From Pseudozyma flocculosa PF-1 (lineage: Eukaryota > Basidiomycota > Ustilaginomycetes > Ustilaginales > Ustilaginaceae), in assembly GCF_000417875.1 (NCBI RefSeq), contig NW_006920870.1:116223-180222 (forward strand): a DNA stretch of 64,000 bases, given 5' to 3'. A program made the position numbers and the translations under genes. Shown in pieces: positions 12,974 through 24,883 of the stretch. A model generated the notes under the pieces. The model was not told the origin of the DNA. It worked only from the letters and a program-made list of their open reading frames with translations, and ran no database searches. Within the stretch, counting starts at the first letter, position 1. Every line of letters begins with the position of its first letter.

Positions 12974-13726
12974 CTATCGCCTTCCCTTGCGCATGAGGCT
13001 GGCGACGACGATGCCTGCGACGGCCGTTGCGCCACCGAGGAGCGCCATGCCGATGTAGCCCTCTGCGCGGCGAGGCGAGGCGGGAGCAGCAGAGGGGTGG
13101 GTGCGAGGAGAATGGGCGGGTCAGCGATGGACGGGGCCGCGCGGCAAGGCCAGCAGGGCTGCTTGCTCACCTCTTGCGACGCCCTTTTCAATGAGCTGGT
13201 TGAGGCTCTGCGCTTGGAGGTTGTTTGGTTCCCTCTCGATCAGCAGGGCTGGGTGTGCACAGGGGGCCGAGCCGTGGGGGTAGGCCGTAGGTGGGTGAGT
13301 GAGGAAGCGTGGGAGGCATGGGCAAGTGGCGATTGGCTGGACGTACCGTTGAACCGCCTGGCCTCGTCGTAGTTGCCCATCTTGTAGTGCCCGAGCGAGA
13401 GGTAGTAGAGGCACTCGCGTCGTCGTGGTGGATCGGAGCGGTAGATCTCTGCGGCGAGTTAGGAAGGGGAGGAGCGGGGATTAGTGCGAGGAACGACGCC
13501 GGGGGCATGGACCAGGAGAGCGTGCGCGCCACTCACCGGTGAGGAGGCCGACGCCGTGGCTCATGTCGTCGCGGTTTTTTGACTTTACGAGGCCCCAGGC
13601 GTAGTTGAACTTTGTCTGTGTGGTTACGTGGCCGGATGAGAGTTCGGACTGGTACTGGGAGCGAAGCACCTGTAGCTCCGAGGGCGAGAGGGACGTCTCT
13701 GCGTCGGCGGCGTAGGGCAGCGACAT
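12974..13726 (-). CDS. FIS1: Mitochondrial fission 1 protein (Fis1)
   Basis: Tail-anchored outer-membrane adaptor for the mitochondrial and peroxisomal division machinery. Minus-strand exons 13726-13537, 13448-13347, 13248-13171 and 13062-12974 join in phase to 152 aa, the normal Fis1 length. The N-terminus [10 protein letters not shown] is typical of fungal Fis1 and fixes the start, although the frame is open further upstream. The TPR-like bundle contains [10 protein letters not shown], the strongly conserved [12 protein letters not shown], and [14 protein letters not shown]. The last exon is a single TM helix ([20 protein letters not shown]) followed by the basic tail RKGRR needed for outer-membrane targeting in the family. 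Shares a short divergent promoter with SNX4. Confidence 0.95.
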
Positions 13727-14232
13727 GGCGGCGGCGGCGTCAGTAGACGCGGGGATGATGGTGCTGTTTGAGGAGGGCGATTTGAGCCGTCGAAAGGATG
13801 GGGGGGAGATGGAGAGGAGCGTTGATGGTGATGGCGGCAGGATGGCGAGGCTGGCCACGGGCTAGGCCAGTCCAGCAGGCAGGGCCAGGCCAGGCTGAGC
13901 CAGGCTGTGATGTGCCGTGCGCTGCCGTGGTGGTGGAGGCTTGGCCGCGCTTTCATCTCGGGCGACAAAAGACCCGTTGCTCCAAAGCGGCGAGCGGCCA
14001 GCGGCCAGCAGCGAGCGGCCAGCAGCGGCCAGCAGCGGCCTGTGCGTCCCTGGACTGTCCTGGCAGGCCTGGCCCAGCTGCCCTGGCTGCCTGCACCGCC
14101 CGCCATCCACGCGATGCCTGCAGCCAGATGCGACTCCACCTCTTTGGCCGCCGCCACCACCACCACCACCACCACCACCACGACCAACCCATCTCCTGCC
14201 CCTGCCCCGCCTCCCCCTGCACCTCCCTCGCC
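13727..14232. promoter_or_regulatory. Bidirectional promoter FIS1 / SNX4
   Basis: 506-bp divergent interval between the FIS1 start (13726, minus) and the SNX4 start (14233, plus). It contains AGGCCAGTCC and GGCCAGGCCAGG words at 13863-13900, short repeats of GAGCGGCCAGCA near 13990-14040, and a CCACCACC tract at 14154-14182. No TATA box is visible. Confidence 0.5.
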
Positions 14233-16526
14233 ATGATGGACGAGCACGACCAAGACACCTTCACCTCAGTCACCTGGGACAACAAGGACGCCGCAGACTC
14301 CCAGCCCGTCTTCACCTCGATGCCCAACCCAGCCTCGGATCCGCACTCGTCGTCCCCAGCACCGGGACCCTCGTCCAGCGCCGCCGTATCCGCAGGTCCC
14401 AGCAGGCTCGCAACCGCATACGACAACGACGACGCCACCAGGCTCTCCTGGGCCGGATACCTCATGGTCCAGGTCCTCGACCCCAGAAAGGAGCTCGAGG
14501 GTCAAAAGGACTCGTTCATCTCCTACGGCATCCGCGCAGAGACCAACCTCGCCCACTTCTCCAGGACCTACATGGCAACAAGGAGGAGGTTCAACGACTT
14601 TACCTTTCTCAGAGACGGCCTCAAGCGCGACTTTCCCGCCTGCATCGTCGCACCCCTCCCCGAAAAGCACCGGTTAGAGTACCTCACCGGCGACCGCTTC
14701 AGCCCCGAGTTCATCGAGAAGCGAACCGCAGAGTGGGTAGCCAGGACAGTCCGCGAGGTTGGATCGTGCCGATACCACTGCAGATGCTGAGCCTCCTTCT
14801 CGCTTCTTATCTGCTCGCCCGCTCCACCACCCCTGCACAGCCTCCAGCTGTTTCTCGAGAGAATATGCCGGCACCCCACTCTCCAGCGCAGCCAGCTGCT
14901 CAGAAGCTTTCTCGAGTCGACGGAATGGGTAAGCAGGCGATGGCGACGGCGACCGCGACAACGACAACGACGGCGACGGCGATGATCCTGGACCTTGATC
15001 GCTGACCGCCGACCCGCTCCTCGCTCGGCTCGCCTCGGCTCTGCCTCCACGATCAACAGCAAGTCGACATGCATGCCCACAACTCTTCGCACAACATCCT
15101 CGCCTCGGGCTCTGGAACCGGCGGCGGCTCGCTCATTTCGGGATCGCAGCACGAGAACACGGCGCCCCCCAGCCTCCTCGACAGCCTCTCCGACACTCTC
15201 CTCAACGCCTTCACAAAGGTCAGGAAGCCCGACGAGCGCTTCCTCGAGATCCGCGACAGCATCGACAAGCTCGAAGAGGGCCTGTCTGGCACGGAACGCG
15301 TCCTCGCGCGCAACCGCTCCCGCATCTCAGGTGAGCGTCGCGCGTCCCCGATCCTCCGCGCTCCCTTACTCCGCCCACCCACTATCCTCTCGTCCCCGTC
15401 TCTGGGCGGTGCTCGTCCGCGGGCTGTGCCGGCGTGGCCTGCCGGGTGACGAGCTCGCTCGTTGGTTGTCCGCAACGGCCTCGATGCCTCCCTTAGTCAG
15501 ATCGATGCCCTGACATTCTCACCCCACCCACATTGACCAACGTGTGCGGTACGCTGACCTTGACCCCAGCTCTGCCGTTTGGTGACGTCTTCGCTCCGCA
15601 AATGGGTACATCGCTCGAAGACCTGTCGACCGACTACGAGGACCTGGCGACGAGCTTTGAAGGGCTCGGCTACCTCGAGAGCGGCATCACCGATCCGCTC
15701 AACCGCTTCGCCTCGACGATGCTCGAGTTTGCCAGGCTGCAGCGCATCACGGTGAGTCGATTCTGCCAGACGAGCGCGCGTCCGCGCCGTGGATGCCACA
15801 CGGGCAGCAATGGAGCAGGCCAGCTCACGCCTCCGGCTCGCCCCTACCTGCTGCGCCCTGTCTCCCGACTCCTTTGACCTGGCGTCTTGTGTCATCGAAC
15901 CAGTCGGCCCGCTCGACCGACTCGATGCTGTCTCAGATGCACGCGCTGCTGTCGTACGCCAATTCGCACAAGTCGGTGCTCAAGCTGCGCGACACCAAGC
16001 AGCTGGATTTCGAGGAGCTGACCGACTACCTGTCGGGCGTCGTGTCGGAGCGCGACCGGCTTGCGAGCCTGTCGAGCCCGCACGGCGCGGGGCACGGCCA
16101 CGGCGGGGTGCGCGGCGCGGGGATCGGCGGGTACCTCAAGGACAAGGTGGACAGCTTCCGGGGCGTCGACGAGGAGAGGACGAGGGTGGAGAGGATGCAG
16201 AGGCTCGACGGACGCATCAAGGAGGTGAGTGGGCGGGCTTTGCTTGCGCTGGGTGTCGATTGGCCTGCATGCTCACGACCGTCGTTCTTTCTGCTGCACC
16301 GCGTCGCGCCTCACAGCTGCAAGACGCGGTGACGTCTGCGCACGACACATCGCAGGCGTTTAACAACGAGGTGTTCAAGGAGCACGAGATCTTCAAGCTG
16401 GCCAAGGAGCAGGAGATGCGCGACATTCTGTCGACGTACGCCGAGGGGCAGATTGAGCTCTACTCGAAGGCGATGGAGAGCTTTGACCGGCTGATTCCGC
16501 AGCTGGAAAAGATCCGCGTGGCGTAG
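14233..16526 (+). CDS. SNX4: Sorting nexin Snx4 (Atg24), PX-BAR protein
   Basis: Retrograde endosome-to-Golgi sorting nexin that also serves selective autophagy. Exons 14233-14732, 14841-14928, 15060-15330, 15570-15751, 15904-16224 and 16317-16526 join to 523 aa with all phases matching. The PX domain begins around residue 75 (LSWAGYLMVQVLDP) and includes the phosphoinositide-binding signatures RRRFNDFTFLRDGL and PLPEKHRLEYLTGDRF. The helical end of PX is supplied by exon 2 (LQLFLERICRHPTLQ). The following exons form the BAR region: NAFTKVRKPDERFLEIRDSI, then the terminal exon from LQDAVTSAHD to LEKIRVA. The first donor is GTGGGT at 14733, chosen because it alone restores the frame into exon 2. 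A Gly/His-rich loop around GHGHGG interrupts the BAR region. Start codon: two adjacent Met codons precede DEHDQD; the frame is open further upstream, so the N-terminus is slightly uncertain. Confidence 0.93.
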
Positions 16527-17240
16527 CGGGGTGCCGCGACGGCAGGGGCGAGGGTGGTGGTGGGTGTTGGTGGAGCCAGTCTGATCGACTGTAGTCGCAT
16601 GGCCCCGGTGGCGCTGTATCAGCGGGGCGTCAGCATCGCCCGTAATTCGACAAGCGGAAGGCGTTCTGCGATACATGCGTCGACGAGGCTAGGGCTGTCT
16701 GAGGCCAGCCAGACGAGGCCCGGGGTACGGTAGGGTGTGCTTGCTTGCTTGCTTGCCAGCAGCTGGACTGCCTGCCTGAGTCAGGGCCCTCGTCTGGACC
16801 CTGCCTCCTGGTTGGTTGGCCCTGGAGAAAGCGGACAGGCAGAGGAAACCCGCCTCTGATGTCACCCGCGCCGCCGCCGCCGCCGCCGCCGCCCGCGGTT
16901 CCTCGGCCAACTTCGGAAGAAAAGTGGAGGAGAGGCAGGCGGGCGTTGGCTGAGGCAGGATCGGACCGGAGGGCGACGGCCAAAAACCCAACCCGGCCTG
17001 AGCCTGACGACGCGGGGCGGGCAACCTCGACTCTGCCCTAAGGTTTACCTCCTCGTCCTCGTCCTCGTTTGTCGTTTGTCGTTTCCACCATATCCCTCAC
17101 CTTCTTGCCTCTCTTCATCCCGGATCAAACGCCACCTCGTCCGCTTCCTTGCCACCCCACGCATCACCTGCGATACACTGCTGCACTCGCAGTCCCACAT
17201 CAGCCTCCCCTCGTCGTCGAGCACCACTCACCAAGCAGCC
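16527..17240. other. Intergenic between SNX4 and the Rcf2 gene
   Basis: About 700 bp. Contains a (CTTG)4 run at 16741-16757, words such as CCTGCCTGAGTCAGGG near 16770, a CCG trinucleotide run at about 16870-16895, and a CT-rich leader from 17045 to the next start codon. No gene is supported. Confidence 0.6.
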
Positions 17241-18291
17241 ATGTCCTACGGAACCCACCGACAGGTCGGCGACGTCGCAAAGCGAGAGGCGTGAGTGCGC
17301 GCTCTCAGCCTGGCACACCTCAGCGTAGCCCCCAACACGCCTATTGACCTTGACGGCTCATCTCTCCCCTCTCCTCTCTACCAACGCCCCCCTCGTCCCT
17401 TATCGACAGGCAATACAACACGGCAATCAGCGCCGCCGCCACTGGCTTCGCAGTCGGCACCCTCTGCGCCGCCCCCGTCGCCTTTCTGGCCAACCGCTCG
17501 CTCCCGACGTTCCGCAACCTCACCCCCGCCATCAAGACGTCGCTCGTCTTTTCCGTCGGCATCGCCACCGGCGTCATCCGAGCAGACAAGGCCGGCATCG
17601 CCTTTGACGTGCGTCCCTCTGCATCCCGGCCCGCGCCGACATTGCAGGCAGGTCGAGTGAGCGTTGGCTGAGTCGTTTCGCTCTCTTCATTCCTCTTCTC
17701 CATCCGCGCAGAAAGAGCACTATTCCGACAAGGGCGCCGCCATCCAGAGGAGGTATCAGACCAGCGAGGAGAGGCAGTGGGACCAGCTGTCGTTCCGCGA
17801 CAAGGCCCTCACCTGGGCAAAGGAGAACAAGTTTGGCGTCGTCGCCGGAAGGTGAGGCCGAGCTCGAGGCCCCGCACCTGTCGCCGCCTTGGACGATCAA
17901 GGTCCCGCTGACACTCTCGCATCCCCTTCGGTCCCCTCTGCCCGCCCCCGCCCCCGCTGCGCCGCCGCCGCCGATCTGCAGCTGGGTGACGTCGATGGGC
18001 CTGACGTTTGCCTACATCAACACGCAGCCGCTGTCGTTTGCGCAAAAGCTGGTGCAGGCGCGCGTGTGGGCCCAGGGCCTGACGCTCGCCTCGCTGATTG
18101 GTATGGCCGCCATCACCCAGATCCCGAGCGAGGGCGACAAGATCATCAAGCAGCACAAGGAGGCCACCGAGCACAGCTGGAAGGATTTCGTCGGAGAGGT
18201 CGACAACGACGACGGCAGCTCCAACGAGGAAAAGCAGCAGCGGCAGCAGCAGAAGCAGCTCACCCGGTCCCAGGGCAAGGCGTACCAGTAG
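17241..18291 (+). CDS. RCF2: HIG1-domain respiratory supercomplex factor, Rcf2-like
   Basis: Mitochondrial inner-membrane protein of the Rcf/HIG1 group, which associates with cytochrome oxidase and the III-IV supercomplex. Exons 17241-17290, 17410-17608, 17712-17851 and 17982-18291 join to 232 aa, all in phase. Exon 2 carries a hydrophobic pair (AISAAATGFAVGTLCAAPVA and TSLVFSVGIATGVI). Exon 3 has the fungal Rcf2 signature HYSDKGAAIQRRYQTSEER. Exon 4 holds the HIG1 domain with its QARVWAQG box and two further hydrophobic segments (SWVTSMGLTFAYI and LTLASLIGMAAI). The C-terminal 45 residues are charged and Gln-rich. Rcf1 is the alternative, but the long N-terminal half and the second domain favour Rcf2. 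Confidence 0.8.
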
Positions 18292-18880
18292 GCGCGCAGC
18301 AGACACAGAGACAGAGACAGACACAGACAGACACAGAGATAGACAGGCAGATAGGCAGAGAGACAGGAAGAAGCCAGCCCTCGGGGACAGGGACGAGATC
18401 CTGGCTAGGCTTTGCCACCCCTGGAATCTTGCATGCACAACACGGTCGGCGCATCGCCGCTTTTCGCCTCTGTCCAGATAGCAGCCAGCGACGGCCCTAG
18501 GAGGCACGATCTCGATGTCGATCCCTGGAGCTAGAGCCCCGTTGTCGCTGCCAGTCTGGGCAAGTCGCCGGGTGGGAAGAGTTGGAAGAGGAGTCGCGGG
18601 GGCGACGGTCAGAGTCGATTTCCGAATTCCGGCGCCTCGAGGTGGAGTGCCGGTCTGTTCAGCAGCCAGTCAGCCAGGCAGGCGGACGGACCGACGGCCG
18701 CCCTGCTCGGCTGAGCTGGTGGGGACTCCGCCTTCCGAGATCTGGCTCCGGTCTAGCCCATACTCCCCGCCTTCTTCTTGCTCCTGGCCCACGTTGCCGA
18801 CGACACCTTGCTAGCCCCCACGCACATCATCCTTCTCCTTGCCCGGCAGAGCTGATTCGCAACCGCGCCCCTGCACCGTC
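18292..18880. other. Intergenic with GACA-type microsatellite
   Basis: 3' flank of the Rcf2 gene and promoter of the RWD gene. 18298-18362 is an imperfect (ACAG)n/(GACA)n tract immediately after the stop codon, probably in the 3' UTR. The remainder shows GGCAGGCGGACGGAC-type simple words and no gene. Confidence 0.6.
18298..18362 (+). repeat. Imperfect (GACA)n microsatellite
   Basis: About 65 bp of purine-strand ACAGAGACAGAGACAGACAC-type sequence directly downstream of the Rcf2 stop codon. Confidence 0.8.
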
Positions 18881-20285
18881 ATGGCAACGATAGACGCCGC
18901 CAACACGGCGCCCGCAGCGGCGGGGACGGTGCTGCCCCCCGAGACGCTCAGCTCGCACCTCTCGGCCCTCGAGCTCATCACGGCAATGTGGCAGGGCGAC
19001 GACGAGCTCGAGCTCTCGGACAGGGACGCCGATGCCATACGACTCGTGAGTCCGGGGGGCTTTTGCATGCTTGCGCAGAGATCCCAGCTCGATCTCTGAC
19101 CCGCCACCGCCACCTATCCGCCTCTCGATGTCCATACCCGGGCCGTCCTGGGATCGACGGGGCCAGGTGGGCGAGTACCTCAACCTGCCCCTCTCGGAAC
19201 TGGGATCGACCACCTCGCACCGCCTAAAAGACCGCCTTCCGTCCCACATCCACATGTCGCTCCTCATCCACCCGGAAAACGGCGCAGAGGTACAGTCGGA
19301 CGGCTGGCAGCGGCGCAAGGTCAAGCTCGACCTCGACTTTGTCGTGCGCAGACCCACGGCCGTCGCCAGCGCCATCGGGCAGAGCTACGTCCACCCGCGG
19401 GTGACGGTGCGCAGTCCAGACTGGCTGAGCCGCGACCTCTTTGACAGGGTCTGCGAGGCTGTCAAGGCCGTCGAGGCGGAAAGGGAGCAGCAGCAGCAGG
19501 CCGACGAGGCAAACGACGAGGGGGATGCCGTCGGACTCGTCATGGACATCGTGGAGCGGGTCAGTCAGGTCGTCTTGGACGGCCTCGCCTCGCAGCCACC
19601 CACCACCGACGCCGCTCAAGGTGCCCCTTCCTCGTCCTCCGCCGTAGCCGGCGCCAACGGTGCTGCTACGCCCCCGTCGGCAACAGCAGCCGACGTCGCG
19701 GCGTCTCGACGGGTGCTGCGCACCTGGTCCTACCTCCCCTCGCTCTCGTCGCGCGAGAAGCGCTCCGACATTGTCACGTACGCCCTCTCGCACTCTCCCC
19801 CGCTCACGGGCTTTGTGCTGGCGGGCAAGCCGGGCCTGATCGTCCTCGAACATCCGCTCCCACCCCTACCGCCATCGCCCGCAGCAGCAGCATCGTCACC
19901 CTCCACCACCACCACCACCACCTCCTCGTCGTCGCCGCCTGCCGCGACGGCAACACCGGACCGCGCGGCGGTACAGCAGCAGCTGCGCGACGCCACCGTG
20001 TCGCTCGACACGTTCTGGTCGCGCATCAAGTCGCAGTCGTGGGCCGACATACCCTCGGGCCACAAAAAGGTCAGCGAAAAGTTCAGAGAGGAGGACGTGG
20101 AGCGCGCCTTTGACACGTTTGAGGAAATGACGGAGCGACAAGAGGTGGGCGGCAAAGAGGTCGTCGCCTACGGCGGCAAGCGCAACAAGAGCGACCTCCG
20201 CAGCGTCCAGCAGTGGCTCGACGGAAAGGGCCTCGAGGGCAGGATGGAAAAGGTGCTCGGCGCGGAGTGGACCAGCACCGCATGA
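18881..20285 (+). CDS. RWD / DUF1115-domain protein
   Basis: Predicted RWD-DUF1115 protein, the family of animal RWDD2 proteins, whose function is not settled. Exon 1 is 18881-19045 (55 codons) and begins an RWD fold (LSALELITAMWQGDDELEL). The donor is GTGAGT. The only acceptor that keeps phase is GGGGCCAG at 19166, giving exon 2 as 19167-20285 and 427 aa in total. Exon 2 continues with VGEYLNLPLSEL and LPSHIHMSLLIHP. The C-terminal DUF1115 region shows RTWSYLPSLSSREKRSDIV, GFVLAGKPGLIVLEHP and LDTFWSRIKSQSW. A Thr/Ser/Pro-rich low-complexity insertion (about 19860-19960) lies inside this domain. The second exon boundary is the least certain part. Converges on the NDUFA5 gene. Confidence 0.72.
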
Positions 20286-20635
20286 TTGGCGGGCCCGGCC
20301 TGTCGTGCACAACCCCTTTCCGATGCGGGCTCGCCGGCAGGTGTCGCAGGGCATCTCATCTCGTCCATCTCCTGCCTGCCTGCCTGCCTGCCTGCGATGG
20401 CGACTGTCTGCGGGGTCGTGGAAGGACACCACCGCGCCTCGCTCGACGCTCACGAGCTGATCTCGAATGCGATACCATTGCAGGGCTGTGCGCGCCAATT
20501 GCGTTGTCTGCGGTCTCACTCGGCATGGAGGCTAGCTTGTCGGTCCATGCTGCTGCTCCTGCTGCTGCTGCTGCAACAAGTGTGAAAGTGCGCCTGTGTC
20601 GCAGAGCGCTTGGGCTGACGCGGTGGGGCAGGCCT
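20286..20635. other. Convergent 3' intergenic with (CCTG)6
   Basis: 350 bp between the stop codons of the RWD gene and the NDUFA5 gene. It holds a perfect (CCTG)6 repeat at 20371-20394 and a CTG-rich stretch at 20549-20575. No gene. Confidence 0.65.
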
Positions 20636-21395
20636 TTACTGCTTGCCGCCATCGACGTTCTGGTCCTCGCCGCCCTCGCCCGCCTCCTCGGCCATGCTGA
20701 AGTAGTGCCACTGGTTCGGCGGGGGAGGGTGCTCCAACGGCTCCCACCTGCGAAGCGTGACCAGTCGGGCAGAGGTGAAAAGGTGGATGAAGGGATGGGT
20801 GGAGGAGGGAAGGTGAAGATCGGGCCAGTGTCAGTCGTCGTCTGTGCGTGGAGCGAGTGCAGTGCAGCCTCGAGCGAGCAGCGAAGGCGAATGGGGTCGG
20901 CGAGTCGAGAGTGGTGGGACCAAGGCGAGAAGGAGGATGCAGGGACGGGAATGGGGATGGGTCCCGGGACACTCACGCCTTCCACTCGAGCATGTTTGCG
21001 ACGAGGCCGAGCTCGGTCTTGGCCTGACGCAGCCCGTCCTCGACATAGGGCCATTCGAGCTGCTCCTCGGTCTCCCTGATGAGGTCTTCGATCTTCTGCG
21101 CGTCGTTTTCGTGGCCGCGCTGCGCGTCGAGGGCGCGCTGGACGACGTCGAGGTGGTGCTGCGTCAGCGCCGCTGTGCTCTGCCGGTACACGGACGACTC
21201 GGGCAGGCTCGACAGCAGCGACAGCGTCTTGGTGTACGTCTCGGCCAGCGCCGACAGCGGCGAGGGGTGCACGTCGACGCCCGTCACGTTGGTGCTCGCC
21301 TTGAGGCGCGGCGCCAGCGTGGCGACGCTCGTAGAGGCGTTGCTCGCCCGCACCGCCCGGCCGGCAGTGAAGCGCACAAGGCGTGTGGCGAACAT
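20636..21395 (-). CDS. NADH:ubiquinone oxidoreductase subunit NDUFA5 (B13)
   Basis: Accessory subunit of the complex I matrix arm. Minus-strand exons 21395-20977 and 20747-20636 (intron 229 nt, GTGAGT donor, CGCAG acceptor) join to 176 aa. The N-terminus is basic and Ser/Ala-rich, compatible with mitochondrial import. The family core is clear: TNVTGVDVHPSPLSALAETY, then LPESSVYRQSTAALTQHHLD, then ELGLVANMLEWKAWEPLEHP, and the C-terminal PPNQWHYF. The tryptophan-rich end comes from exon 2, which confirms the splice. Other nuclear genes for mitochondrial proteins in the window (Fis1, Rcf2, LYRM2) are scattered, not clustered. Confidence 0.92.
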
Positions 21396-22200
21396 GGTTG
21401 GATCCGTTCGAGTGAAGGGTATGGCGGGAGGGCCTGGACGGGGTCGAGATCGAGTCGAAAAGGTGTCAGAGGGATGGCCGGATTGCGGTTGGTGTGCGGG
21501 GATGAAGGTGGATCGTGAAGCGGAGTTCAGGCACCGTGGAGGTGATGGGATGGGGTGAGGGCGAAGGTCGAGCGACGCTGGGCCAAGGCTCCGAATCTCG
21601 AATGTCGGGAGGTCAGCGGCAGCGGCGGGCGGCGGGGCCCACGGCCAGCCCGAGTGTCAGCAAGCTGGGCCCCCCGCGAGGCCAGCCGGCCACGGCGTGA
21701 TCGGACGGAATTTTCGGAGCCGACGAGATGGCTCCTCCCACGTACTCGACCGCCCTCGCGCCACGCACCAAACTTGAAGCCAGCCAGCCCCTTCCCTGCT
21801 GCGATGCAAGCCGGTCAGTCCGCAACCGTGCCAACTCAACCCTCCGCCACGCCCGCCCGCAGCAGGGGAGACCGATGCGCCCAATGATGCGGGGCGTGCG
21901 CGCCAGGATGCGTGGTACGTTTCTGTTTGTTTGCGCGTCTATACGATCGTCGTAAAAGCGGGTCGATGGCTAGCTAAAGATGAGAATGCGAGGAAGCGGT
22001 CGTGGAAGCGGTCGTTCCGCGTGCGTAGGGGGAAAAGTGCTCTCGACGAGCTCCGTTTTTATGATGGTGAGGCTGGGGGGCTGCGTTGCGGTCATGACTA
22101 CAAAACTCTCTGGTATACCCTGGAACGGCGGACGGGGCGGGAAGGCGGCGAGGACGGCGAAGCAATCGGATGGCCATCCAACGCCGTTCAGCCACCGCTG
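21396..22200. other. Intergenic between NDUFA5 and the sulfate transporter
   Basis: About 800 bp holding the NDUFA5 promoter (minus strand, from 21396 rightwards) and the 3' flank of the SulP gene. No gene is supported; open frames crossing it are continuations of the antisense of the transporter. Confidence 0.6.
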
Positions 22201-24883
22201 CTACTGCTGCTGCTGCTGCTGCTGACGCGAAGCCTCAACACCGACGCTGGCCGCGGCGAGGGCGGCGCTCAGGTCGAGGTGGAAGAAGGGAGTCAGGTCG
22301 TTGCCCCAGATGATGGGGATCGAAATCTGGCTATCCCGCGGTCCCGGCCGCCCGGCATTGGCGTCGTGGCCGTCTTCGGTGGTTCCGCCAGTCCTGCCCT
22401 CCTCGAGGCTCTTCTCGATGCTGTCCCTCGAAGGCGAAGACGAGCCCTCGGCCTCGATATCCTCGAGCACGTAGGGCGACTTGACATCGGGGGCGATGCC
22501 CGCAGCGGCGGTGGCGGCGGCCGACGACGGGTAGGTGTGCTCGTCGACGTCCTTGCCCGACAGGGCCCGCTGAATGGCGCGTGCGCGGCGTTCCCGCTCG
22601 GCCTGCTCGCGCTCGCGCTGCTCCTTGGGCGGCAGCGTGGTGGCCTCGCGCTGCGAAACGACGGGCGCCACCTCGGTAATGTGCCGCGATGCCAGACCCG
22701 TTCCGAAGCCGCCGGCAAGCAGGCCCCTGCGAATCCAGGGCGAGAGGATGTTGGCAAAGTGGAACTCGACCTTGGCGTCGGCCCAGCGCTCGACCGCGGC
22801 GCGCACGTCGACCAGCGTCTGGATCGAGGTCGTGTCGACGTTGCTGACCGAGGAAAAGTCAAAGATGAAGGCCTTGAGCAGCGGCCTGCGGTCGGTGAGG
22901 TCGACGTTGGCGTCGGCCTCTTTGCCGTCGCGTCGGCGCTTGACACAGTTGGCGAGCTTGCTGAAGGCGGGGTTCGCCGGGCCCGGGTCGTTCCAGGGAC
23001 GGTCGCCAGGCTTGGCGTAGTCGAGCGGCCGTCCGGGCCGGGTCTCGACCTTGGCCTTCTCGATGAGCAGGTCGGCCAGGTGCGACGCGTTCGGGTAGGT
23101 GAAGGCCTCCTCGAAGCGGTAGATGAGGACGCCGGGCGGCGGCGCCTCGACGCGGATCGACGGGTCGCGCAGGCCGTCCTTGTCGTCCAGCGGAACGAAG
23201 ACGTCGCGGTGCGAGAGCGTGACGGTCGACTGGTCGGGCGACGTGGTGCCGTGGTGGACGCGGACGACGCCGAGCCACCTGCCTCGGGGCCGTGCGATGC
23301 GGACGAGGAGGAGCACCAGCGATGCCGCGACCGACGTGTAGACGCCGTTCTCGATGCTCGAAAAGATGGTGACAAACACGGCGGCGAGGAAGATGATCAT
23401 CTCAAGCGGGCTGATCAGCCAGAACTTGTAGGTGACCGAGAGCGGCGTGATGAGGTCGCCGACGGCGTGGATGATGACGGCCGAGAGGACGGCGTTGGGG
23501 ATCCAGTAGAAGGTGCCGGTCAGGGCGTAGATGGCGATCAGGACGAGGATGCCCGTGAACCAACCGGCCAGCGGCGTGCGGACGCCCGACTTGGACTTGA
23601 TGGCGGTGCGCGAGAAGGAGCCGGTGGCCGCGTAGCCGCCAAAGCACGGTCCGACGAGGTTGGTGACGCCGATGGCGATGAGCTCCTGGTTGGGGTTGAT
23701 CTTGTAGTTGTTGAGGCGGCCAAACGACTTGGCGATGGCGATGTGCTCGAGGAGCAGCACAATGACCGAGACGGGCAGCTGGCCAGCCATGTCGGCAAAC
23801 AGCTGCGTGTCGAGGGTGGGCTGGCCGATGTGCTGGAAGCCGCGGGGCACCGTCTTGAGGATGCTGATGGGGTACTTTTTCGGGTCCTTGTACTGGCCCA
23901 CCCAGACGCGGCTGGCGATGGTGAAGACGATGATGACAAAGGCGTTGCGCAGGACGGTGAGGAAGAAGGCCGTCTTGCCCAGTTGCGGGTACCGCGTGGG
24001 CAGCCACTTGAAGAAGGAGCGCGAGGCGTAGAGGAAGGCGAGCGCCGGTAGGCCAAAGGCGGCGTTGAGGTTGGTGTTGGGCAGCGCCTTGAGCGTGTCG
24101 ATGATGACCTGGTAGGTGGCGGTGCCGTTGGTCTTGACGCTCGACAGGCCGAGGAGCTTGGGCACCTGACCGGCGGCGATGCTGATGGCCGATCCCGTCA
24201 TGAAGCCTGCCACGGCGGGCGTCGGGATGAACTCGATGATCCAGCCGATGCGGATGATGCCGATGCCGAGGCAGACGATGCCGCAGAGGAAGGCGAGCGC
24301 CGAGGCGATCTGCTCGGCAGTCCACACGTCGGTCTTGTCCAGAACGCTGTTGACGACGTTGAACGTCTGGAGCGACATGACGGCGACCGGGCCGATGGTG
24401 ACGTCCTTGGAGGTGGCAAAGATGGCGTAGATCATGACGCCGACAAACGAGGAGTAGAGACCGAACTCGGGCTTGAGGCCGGCGAGGATGGCATACGACA
24501 TCGACTGGGGCACGAGCACGAGGGCGACGGTGATACCGGCGATGAGATCGCCGATGAGCCACTGAAGGTTGTACGACGGCAGCCAGTGCCGGATGGGGAA
24601 GAGCGAGTCGAAGTAGTCGACCAGCTGCGGCGCCGAGGGGTGGAAACAGAAGAAGAGCGACGAGGGATCAGTGGCCGCTGCGCCAAAGTCGCACACTGAC
24701 GCGAGGCACTCTCACCATGTTCCCTGGCCCTCGGCCCAGGTCACGGAAGTAGTCATAGGTGCTGACGACCGGGACGCCGAGGCGGGCAAACTCCTGGTCA
24801 TCGTAGCTGACCAGCTTGCGGAAGGCCTTGGCCGACTTGGCCTTGAAGCCGCCGGAGCCTTGTGCGGCATCGTTTGGCGGCAT
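22201..24883 (-). CDS. SulP-family sulfate permease with STAS domain
   Basis: Plasma-membrane sulfate uptake transporter, close to fungal SUL1/SUL2. Exon 1 is 24883-24716 (56 codons, ending GPGNM). Exon 2 is 24624-22201, joined in phase 0 by a 91-nt intron (GTGAGA donor, GCCGCAG acceptor), giving 863 aa. The signature GDLIAGITVALVLVPQSMSY sits about 30 residues into exon 2, followed by GLYSSFVGVMIYAIF and SKDVTIGPVAVMSLQ. Ten or more hydrophobic segments run to about residue 500. The C-terminal STAS domain contains FIFDFSSVSNVDTTSIQTLV (about residue 640) and an inserted loop of roughly 60 residues before it. The protein ends in a run of seven glutamines. Transport specificity is inferred from family; sulfate is most likely. 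Confidence 0.92.

Noticed and set aside
13917..15005. 362-codon plus-strand open frame overlapping SNX4 exons 1 and 2
   Set aside because: Different frame from the PX domain; Arg/Pro/His-rich and crossing an intron without domain content.
21931..24051. 706-codon open frame on the plus strand
   Set aside because: It is the exact antisense of the SulP transporter. GC-rich third positions leave the complementary frame open; the translation is Arg/Gly/Asp/Val-rich and has no domain.
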